Below are positions 56,554 to 64,000 of a DNA stretch of 64,000 nt, piece after piece; the first letter of the stretch is position 1; each line of letters begins with the position of its first letter. The DNA is from Ailurus styani (Eukaryota; Chordata; Mammalia; Carnivora; Ailuridae). The notes beneath the pieces were generated by a model. It was not told the DNA's origin and made no database searches. It saw only the letters and a list, made by a program, of their open reading frames with translations. The position numbers and the translations under genes are program-made. The stretch spans positions 8,237,936 through 8,301,935 of the forward strand of contig LNAC01000001.1 of assembly GCA_002007465.1 (NCBI GenBank), in the 5' to 3' direction.

Positions 56554-59500
56554 CTACAAGTTCAAAAGAAAAAAGAACAGCATGAGATCAAAATGGCCGG
56601 CCAGGACAAGAAACACAAAAGTGAGAGATTATAAGCAAACACAGCCCTTTATCCAACAGGCTTCACATGCTAAGTCTTTGCTAAAGTCAAACCTGTAAAA
56701 GTATGCACATATTGAATATTTAATACTCTGCCCCCTTTTAGGGACGCAACCAATTTAGCAAGGGTGCTAAACCATTTTAACTCAGACAAGTAGAAGAATC
56801 CTGAAAACATTCAGTTACTCGTATTTACTGAGGCCTGGGTAGAGAAGGACAGAGAAGAGGGACAAAGACCCCTGGGCGGTAGGTGTTTTATGGTTTAACA
56901 AGAGCCTAGGTATCAGTTTTCCCTTAGGCCTGGTGCAGGTAATTAAGAGTTTTGCCCTGTTAGTACCAAAAAAATGTAACTCGTCCCTCTCTGTCAACAG
57001 TTACAACCAAAAGCCAAAGACAGCTATGAAAATTTCAAAACTACGGAAAGTTGCTATTCCAGGCAAGGCCATATTAACTCTGGGTTTCCAGTACGACCTG
57101 AAGGTCATTCACTTCGTGTAAATATTAAAGAAACAACCTCTGTGGAGAGGGAAGATTTTTGGCAGTTCAAATTCTTAAATATCTTAAATAGAATTTGCTA
57201 AAATAAATTATTCTTGAACTCCTCAACTTAATTTTGAAGCAATGAGCTAGTAATAACTCCAGAGGTTCAAATAATAGTGCCTATTCAAGAAGAATGAGAG
57301 TTTGACATTCTTCTCTACCAAACAACTAGGCACAATTTTATCCATCAGACGTCTATCAACCTACGGATATTGAAAGCTTGGGAGAACAAGATAAAATCAA
57401 CTCCAACCCTACAGTCAGCTGTAATATCAAGCAGGCATCAACAATGCTATTCATGAATTTAGAAAAATTAATAAATCCTGGGTTGAATGCAAGAAAAGGC
57501 TCAAATACAGGTGAAGCATACTCACTTGGGTTTTGTTTCTGCATCTGTCACTTGGCGAATGAAGATACCATCTTCAGGATGTTCTGTGTCATCCATTTCA
57601 TACATATACGATGATGCTATTGCAAGCGTGGTCCCGTCGTTACTGAAGGCCAGGGACGCAATGCTGGTGGGGTACCGATGGAACTGGCACAGTCGCTTTT
57701 TGTTAAAGGGATCCCAAATGTTTACAAATCCATCAGAGCCACCTGAAAGTCATTTCAAAAGAGGTAAAATGTTCTTAAAACAGGTACAGAAAAAAAAATT
57801 ACCCTTAATGGATAATTCTTAAGGTCACAGAAGTTAACATTTTCCCCGCAGACAACCACGTAAAATTTTTACTTCCTAAGTATCAGAAAAAGCAAGCACA
57901 ATTTTTTTTTAAACTCTGCCTAACTGTAACTGTCTAGTGTTCAATTACAGCAGAATTGTCTGGACGCCTGGGTGGCTCAGTCAGTGGGGCCTCCAACTCC
58001 TGATTTCGGCTCAGGACGCGATCTCAGGATTGTGAGATCGACCCCCATGGTGGGCTCTGCAGTGAGTGCAGGAGTCTGCTTAGGATTCTCCCCCCTCCCT
58101 CTACCTCTCACCCCTTCTCGCTCTACAATTAATTTAACTGAAATAAAATAAAGCAAAATCGTTATCTCAGTGATGTGATGCAGGCACATGCCATGCTATA
58201 CCTGTAGCAAACGTATTGTGGATGTTGTGAAAGGAAATGGCATTGACCGGGTAAATCTGCTCGATGTTGTTCTCCTTCAGTCTGTGACACTTGAAGGCAT
58301 ACTTCTTCTTCTGAACCTCAGGGCTTGGGTCCAAGTACTCGACTGCCACTCGGCCTTCGATGGAGCTTAGTACATAACCCTGCCAAGAGGGAACCAGAGA
58401 AGGACAAAAATGGTGACTCCAGCTTCCAAAAACAAGGCACTAATCCCCAAATTCAACCCGCACTAAATAATCCAAGGATTATTTCAGAAATGAAAGGTAA
58501 GTACAGCCAGGTTTTAACCAGGTACAGGTTTTAAACTATACTAACATAGCAATGACCAGTTCAAGAGTTTAAGAACATTTATACCCATTCTATAAAAAAA
58601 GAAAAAGAAGGCTATCACATCTAGTGATTTTATCAAATCTAGACAAGAATTTTAAAGTGCTTCAGTATCATTTATTTGCTGTCTTGTCCAGATGGGGCTC
58701 AGATTTGTTCCATCGCTTGGATATAATCTGCTGTGCTCTGTGCCTCTTCACCTCCAACAACTCTTAAGAACTGTGTGTCCTTTGGGGAGGGTTATTGATG
58801 ATCCGAATCGACTAGAACACCTGTCATTCTGCCTTTTGCATTTAACTACAGCAAGCTGAGTTCACACACAAACAACACAGATCTCCAACAATGTTCAAAG
58901 TGGTTTACTGTTTCAAACCTTTTTCACCTTCCCTTCAAATGACAGTATGTCAAAGACACTAAAAGATACAATAAATACAAACCTCCTGTTTTATTTATTT
59001 TTTTAATTCCGAAGGTATGAAAAAGAATTACTCCTGGAAAAGTACTTAGGGAGAAAAAAAACAAACCAGCAAAATCTTAAACTTCCATCATCAACTAGAA
59101 ACACGTTCTAACAAAGTTTTAGACATAAGACAAAAATAATGCAAGGATATCTTATAATCACATAGTCAAATCTTATAATCACATAGTCAAAAATCACATA
59201 ACTGCAATGCTTTATCTTCAATGGAAATTCACAATTTCCTGAGAAAAAGAACTGTGATCGCCATCTGAGGTACCACCCTTTTGAGATAAAGGACCAAGAG
59301 AATAACTGACATAATTGCTTCCAGCTCCTCCACCACTGAAGAACACCGTAAGATTTCAAAGATACCTGCTGTTTTTAATGACTTCTCCTCTTACAAAATT
59401 CTTACAGCAGCTGACCCCACCACCAACTCTCCTTCAAACTTTGAGGATTCAAGGGGAAAGGGGCTCACTAATAAACAGGGCAGTCTTGTTCAGTAGTGAT

Positions 59501-62500
59501 GACGGCGGGGAGGGGAACCCATCCCGTGTTTCAAGAGGTAGTCATTGCGTTCGGATTATCGCCTTCTCTTAAAAAAAAACGAAACGAGTTCTGCTGTCAG
59601 AGCCGCTAAAGAACTCTATTAGTATCAGAGTTACAAAGAGGTAAAAAAAAAAAAAGAGAGAAAAGCAAATTCCATAATCCTAAATTTCCAGATTTAAATT
59701 TGAATTCACTGGTTTGGTAAACTGAAATCATGAGCGAAATGCTCTCCAATTACCATATACCCGTCAAGCATCCTGGACCAAGGAAATCAGAAGAACTCTG
59801 GTCAGACCAGTGGTAGATTACTTGACCTCTCTGAACATCAAGATCTTCTCTGAAACTGGGTTAACACACTACTCTATAACACAGGGCTGTTGAAAATGTA
59901 ACTATAGCAAATTCTAAATCAGTACTCAAAACATTTTTTAAAAAGCAAAGCTTTAAAAGCCAGTGACCAATGAGATGAGATCTTATTTTCAAATTCACAA
60001 ACAGGGGGTGGGGAACAGGTCAGTACCTGCTTGTTGGGAAATGCCCGGATGCAGCGAGTCTGGTACTTGAGGCTGGACTCCCGGCGCTGCTGCACGTAGC
60101 CCATGTTCCGTAAGTCCCACACCAGCACTCTGCGGCCTGCAGTGCCCACAATCAGCCGGTCTCCAGACACTGAGAGGGTGTACACCTTTCAAGAAAGACC
60201 AAAACTTACGAAAATCCACCCATGTGCCTGAACAGGCCATTCTGTCCACTAACTGTAAAACCATAAAAATGTTAGCTGATCAGGTTTGCAAACACAGCTA
60301 TTAAATTTTAAAAGCTACAGTTATACAAACCAAGTAACGTGGGCAAAATAATCAACCCAAAATATTCTTAATACTTAGCCATGTATCATATAATGTACAT
60401 TCTAATTAATTCTGCAAAAACACTTTGAAGACTTAATTCTCTTAGTTACTAAAACGAATTCAATTATTAAGCAATTTTTCCAGTCTTCTTGTTTCATTTA
60501 GTAACAATACAGAAGTGTAAAACTCAAAAAGGAGATAATAAAGCCATAAAAACAATTCAGGATACCTCTCAACAGGCTTCTAGCTTTTCATAAAATAATC
60601 ATTTCCCAAGTTATTTTTCTATGACCGCCCTTTAAAAAAAGATTTCATGTTGCAAGTCTAAAAATCTTGATTTTCTAGCTGTCACAGTGAATAAATAGGC
60701 CTCTCCAAGAAGAATGAAGGAGCCATCATTAATTAGCTGCTTAGCTGCTGTTGGTGGCATATGTACTCAAAATTAAAAGACAAGGACAATGGTCTGGCAT
60801 GTGACAAAGCACATTCTTGTGCCCTGACGTCCTACTAAACACTCAAGACAAAGTTCACCTTTAGCAAAAATTTAAAAAGCACTTTCTCCCTTAAATGCAT
60901 TTATTTTCCCCACGTAATGCCCTTTTTACAAATTTTTAAAAATTTCCATAAAAAATTCCATTATAATAAATCACAGAATTTTCTACAAGCAAGAATTCCA
61001 AGTGGTTTGTTTTCAAATATGTCAAATTCAAATAGCGAATTCATGAAAATGTTGCCAAAATGTATCTTCCTGATCATGTTAAATAATTTTTTTTTAATCT
61101 AGATTTCAGGCATAAAATTGTACTCTGGTTATTACTTTCAACTAAGAACCAACTCTAATTTAACCTGATTTAATATTTTAAAACCTGAAGAATCACTATT
61201 AAAAAATGAAGAGAACCCATGGCCTGGTAAGACATCTCTTTAACATTCAGTAACTAAACCAGAAGGTTAATAACTACTAATGTGTTAACTCTATACCACC
61301 ACCCCAAATTACCAAGTTAGGTTTAACAATACAACAACCCAAGAGTCTCAGATTTCTGACCTTAAGATTCAACAACTAATTTGACTAAGAGAAAAATTAG
61401 GAATTAAAAAGATTCAAAACAGTGGTTTTAACATAATCATATTTAAATCAGAGAAATGCAAGATCTACCGCAGTTTATTCAGAAAACACAATGTTTGCAG
61501 AAAAACAGAAATTAACTCAAGACTGTGAAATGCCAAGCTTAAAAAACACAGAATCCAGAAAGAGATCGATTTATAACAGTACAATCAGATTGGGAATTTT
61601 ATCTTAAATCTTTACTATACAGGTGACACACAAGCTTCTAATAGGGCTTTCTATCCCCACTGATCGTAAATCATGTGAAACCACTGTCATGCTACTGACT
61701 AGGTATATACATTTATCAAAGAAAGTATTAAAAAAAGTGACATAATGAACCTTGCTGAACCAATAAGCAGCTTGATTCAGTGTGGCTGTCCATTATACAA
61801 TATTCTGTCAGCAATTTATCACAGCTCTTAACATGTTACATACAACCATAAATCAAAACTAGAAACAATGCAATTATTTTATTCTGAACAAAGGTCTTGC
61901 CAGGAGTAGATTCGACTGTGATGTGACAGAAATAATGGCTCTTTGGATGCACTACAGTATATAATGATGGCTAACAGGAACTGAATAGTATATTTACACT
62001 AAGGAAATAGACTGAAGTGAAGGATACCTTTAAACTGCTAAAACAATCAATCTTTAAAATTAACTACCACCTGATAAAGTCTGATGAGGATACAGCAAGA
62101 ATGCTCAATTACACTTTCATTGTACAGATCAAAAGGTTAGAATAATACACAAAGTTTCGGTTTTAAAAAGCTTTCTTCAGGAAAGCCTTCAAAGGACATC
62201 TGTCAACCATAAAAATAAATAAATAAATGGCAAAACTCAGGGAATACAGGACACCTTTCTCACTAACTTCAAGTAATAACCCACTCCACCCTCTTAACAG
62301 TCCACTCAAATGAAACCTCAGGTTAAAAGTGAAAATGAGTGATGGAGGCTCTGTCCCACTTCCTGGTTTGGACACGTCAAACCCAATTTAAGGCAATCCA
62401 ACTGTCTTTGCTAAATGACTTCTCCGAAAAGGCACTGAGCTGCTTCTCCATCCTGGGATTCAAAGCATTAATGATACAGAGCAGTGGGTTTATTTAAGCT

Positions 62501-62958
62501 ACTACTACTACCAGTGCAAAAATGACAACAGAAGAAAAAAAGTTGACCCAAATACCAAAATCCAATCCCCTCTGCTTCAAAAAAAAAAAAAAAACAAACT
62601 TTTTTTTAAAGTAATCTCTAGGCCCCATGTGGGGCTCCAACTCGTAAACCCAAGATCAAGAGTCGTGTTCTTTACTGACTGAACCAGCCAGGCACCCCTC
62701 ATCAACTCTTAATTAACCTTCAAATTCAACACCATATTCATCAAACATGTATCAAATCAAATCACCCCAAAGATTAAAATTCCTATTATGAATGTAAAGA
62801 GCCTACCTTTTCAGGCTGAGAGAAGGTCCCTGCGTTACAAGGAGTTCTGGGATCCCACAATTTAACTGTCTGATCCCAACTCCCTGTCACCATCACATTC
62901 ACTTCTGGGCAGTATTCAACACATCTGATAGGGGCATCATGGGTTCCGACGAGATTTT
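56538..62958 (-). CDS. BUB3: BUB3 mitotic checkpoint protein, 3' five coding exons (partial gene)
   Basis: BUB3 is a seven-bladed WD40 propeller that carries BUB1 and BUBR1 (through their GLEBS motifs) to phosphorylated MELT repeats of KNL1 at kinetochores, in the spindle assembly checkpoint. Read on the minus strand, five exons join as 62958-62807, 60185-60027, 58379-58202, 57742-57526 and 56553-56538. They give residues 90-328 of a 328-residue protein with no frame break. Each junction is GT/AG and the split codons (E89, G252, K324) are restored. Visible WD40 signatures are [20 protein letters not shown] and [12 protein letters not shown]. The encoded sequence appears the same as the human protein as I remember it. 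Exons for residues 1-88 lie outside the right edge. Introns are about 2.6, 1.65, 0.46 and 0.97 kb. A retrocopy is excluded by these introns. Identification is firm; only the 3' UTR extent is uncertain. Confidence 0.97.
57526..57742 (-). CDS. BUB3: BUB3 coding exon, residues 252-324 (split)
   Basis: This 217-base exon starts TTTCAG|GT GGC and ends CCC AA|GTGAGT. It encodes [17 protein letters not shown], the strand [19 protein letters not shown] and the C-terminal stretch [14 protein letters not shown]. The donor overlaps an in-frame stop: reading on without splicing gives AAG TGA. Intron retention would therefore end the protein at K324, losing only the last four residues. Confidence 0.96.
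57961..58153 (+). mobile_element. CAN-SINE in a BUB3 intron
   Basis: GGACGCCTGGGTGGCTCAG ... CTCAGGATTGTGAGATCG ... CTGAAATAAAATAAAGC. It is antisense to BUB3 and fills about 40% of the 459-base intron, ending some 50 bases from the donor of the upstream exon. Confidence 0.92.
58202..58379 (-). CDS. BUB3: BUB3 coding exon, residues 193-252 (first base)
   Basis: This 178-base exon starts TTGGCAG|GGT and ends ACA G|GTATAGC. It encodes [20 protein letters not shown], then the basic [16 protein letters not shown] segment and HNIHNTFAT. It leaves one base that begins the G252 codon. The intron on its 3' side is only 459 bases and contains a CAN-SINE. Confidence 0.96.
59150..59191 (+). repeat. Two-copy 21-base tandem duplication in a BUB3 intron
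   Basis: The unit TCTTATAATCACATAGTCAAA occurs twice head to tail, followed by a partial third (AATCACATA). Confidence 0.95.
60027..60185 (-). CDS. BUB3: BUB3 coding exon, residues 140-192
   Basis: This 159-base exon is in phase 0 at both ends (TTGAAAG|GTG ... AAG CAG|GTACTG), exactly 53 codons. It runs from VYTLSVSG to RAFPNKQ and contains the WD-type strand VLVWDLR. Because it is phase 0 and a multiple of three, skipping it would preserve frame but remove a blade. Confidence 0.96.
62600..62697 (-). mobile_element. CAN-SINE, short variant, in a BUB3 intron
   Basis: TTTTTTTTAAAGTAATCTC, CCCCATGTGGGGCTCCAAC and ACTGAACCAGCCAGGCACCCC: the antisense of the short form without CT body. It lies 110 bases 3' of the residue 90-139 exon, in the sense orientation relative to BUB3. 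Confidence 0.88.
62807..62958 (-). CDS. BUB3: BUB3 coding exon, residues 90-139
   Basis: This 152-base exon begins after a strong pyrimidine tract ending CTGTAG and ends AAG|GTAGGC. Its first two bases complete the codon of E89. It encodes one complete WD40 blade: the [15 protein letters not shown] strand-and-turn, then [13 protein letters not shown]. The segment up to QPEK leads into the next blade. It is the most 5' BUB3 exon inside the window; the exon ending in LNTDQ should lie beyond position 64000. Confidence 0.96.
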
Positions 62959-63549
62959 CTACAGGAGGGAAAAGAAAAAAAAAATCACCCAGCTTTACTA
63001 CCTCTATTAAGCAAAGATTCCTCAAGTGAATAGAAAGAAACATTCATTAAACTGTAATGAATCTGCTTCCACCAACTCAATGAAGATGTCTGCATACAGA
63101 AAAATTTCTCCATGACTACATAAGGTCATCCATTTCTCTCTGTTCACCTTACAATGCATAGTTTGATTCACTAACGTGGTACATACCAAAGGCTGACTTG
63201 AATTTCACATTAAATTGGTGGCACATCTGTTTTTTGCCCTCACAATGATTCTAGATTCCTTAAAATCAGAAACCCTGTTCAACTCTACAGTTCTGACTTT
63301 ATCTACTGCAGGTTCTGATACATGATAGGTACCTGCTGAATGAAATAATGAGTAGAGAACCCTGGTCTTCTGAATCTGAATAAAACTTACTGCCTTAAAG
63401 CCAACGTTTATAAGAAACTGATTTACGTGGTAACGGGGTATCTGAAAGCTAGGGGATAAGGAAGGCAGGGGAGTCTTATGATGAGTCCACTTGGTTTTCA
63501 TGGTGAGGCAAATTTCCAAAAGACAATTTCTTTCAATTTCAACTCCTCA

Positions 63550-63665
63550 CACTATCTCATCCATTCATTCAACGAACACCTCCTAAATGTCTAGTATGTT
63601 CCAAATCTACACCACGTGCTAAGGATATGACAAAGAACAATACGGGGTCCTGATCATCAAACAGG
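63550..63665 (+). mobile_element. Ancient MIR/L2-like fragment in a BUB3 intron
   Basis: CATTCATTCAACGAACACCTCC, CTAGTATGTTCCAAATC, GCTAAGGATATGACAAAGAAC follows the common 'attcattcaacaaatatttattgag' family. Another scrap may lie at 63300-63350. Confidence 0.55.
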
Positions 63666-63696
63666 AAAACTACTATTTAAAAAATTTATCACTTAA

Positions 63697-63868
63697 GGGA
63701 CGCCTGGGTGGCTCAGTCGTTACGTGTCTGCCTTAAGCTCAGGTCACGAGCCCAGAGTCCTGGGATGGAGCCCCACACGGGGCTCCCTGCTCAGTGGGAA
63801 GCCTGCTTCTCCCTCTCCCATTCCCCCTGCTTGTGTTTCCTCTCTGTCAAAAAACTTAAAATATATAT
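63697..63868 (+). mobile_element. CAN-SINE, sense, in a BUB3 intron
   Basis: GGGACGCCTGGGTGGCTCAG ... CTCAGGTCACGAGCCCAG ... TCTCTGTCAAAAAACTTAAAATATATAT. Its right part is repeated immediately downstream. Confidence 0.93.
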
Positions 63869-64000
63869 NTCCCTGCTCAGTGGGAAGCCTGCTTCTCCCT
63901 CTCCCATTCCCCCTGCTTGTGTTCCCTCTCTGTCAAAAAACTTAAAATATATATACNTCTCTGTCAAAAAACTTAAAAAATATATATACATATATATGTA
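63784..64000 (+). repeat. Tandem duplication of a SINE 3' half with single-N junctions
   Basis: The segment from CCCTGCTCAGTGGGAAGCC to CTTAAAATATATAT at 63784-63868 is repeated at 63870-63956. A final partial copy TCTCTGTCAAAAAACTTAAA starts after 63957. A single N sits at each junction (63869 and 63957). Either an assembly artefact or a real tandem repeat of which the assembler was unsure. Confidence 0.93.

Noticed and set aside
62958..64000. Search for the next upstream BUB3 exon (ending LNTDQ)
   Set aside because: No frame on the minus strand encodes it before the right edge. It should lie outside the window.

Overview
The window is mammalian genomic DNA, almost certainly from a caniform carnivore and probably a mustelid. 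The evidence is about 28 copies of the carnivore tRNA-derived SINE (CAN-SINE/SINEC; head GGCGCCTGGGTGGCTCAG, CT-rich body, AAATAAATAAAATCTT tail) on both strands, and carnivore-type L1 3' ends. Several SINE bodies carry the 'CTGCCTGCCTCTCTGCCTACTTGT' style of core that I associate with mustelids; the species call is inference.

Only one gene can be supported. The last five coding exons of BUB3 lie on the minus strand between about 56.5 and 63.0 kb (residues 90-328 of the 328-residue spindle-checkpoint protein). All splice sites are canonical GT/AG and all exon phases join correctly. The upstream exons lie beyond the right edge. The window therefore runs from inside BUB3 into its 3' flank. In human 10q26.13 this flank is a long gene-poor interval toward GPR26, and nothing here contradicts that.

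Region by region: 0-9 kb holds unique sequence, SINEs, a twin-primed L1 fragment, an MLT1 LTR, MIR copies and an MER5A. 10-12.2 kb is an old L1 body with two SINE insertions. At 13.6-14.2 kb there is a short processed retrocopy and a 208-base N gap bounded by poly-C. 14.2-16.5 kb is repeat-poor. 17.6-19.3 kb is L1 ORF2 with SINEs. 20-25.7 kb is GC-richer with L2/MIR/MLT1 pieces. 26-27 kb and 30.4-31.35 kb are L1 3' ends. 31.5-32 kb is an MLT1 LTR. 33-36.5 kb is repeat-poor. 36.8-40.8 kb is dense with L1 on both strands. 41-53 kb mixes SINE, MIR and L2 with unique islands. 53-64 kb is the BUB3 3' flank and gene.

Most open reading frames of 60-235 codons in the window lie in repeats, in GC-rich unique DNA or across the N gap, and I do not regard them as genes. 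I found no CRISPR array, no intact mobile element, no recognisable structural RNA gene and no new biological system. The points worth a second look are structural: retroposition signatures, nested insertions, assembly artefacts, one unidentified retrocopy, one coding-like island, and candidate conserved noncoding or regulatory DNA.
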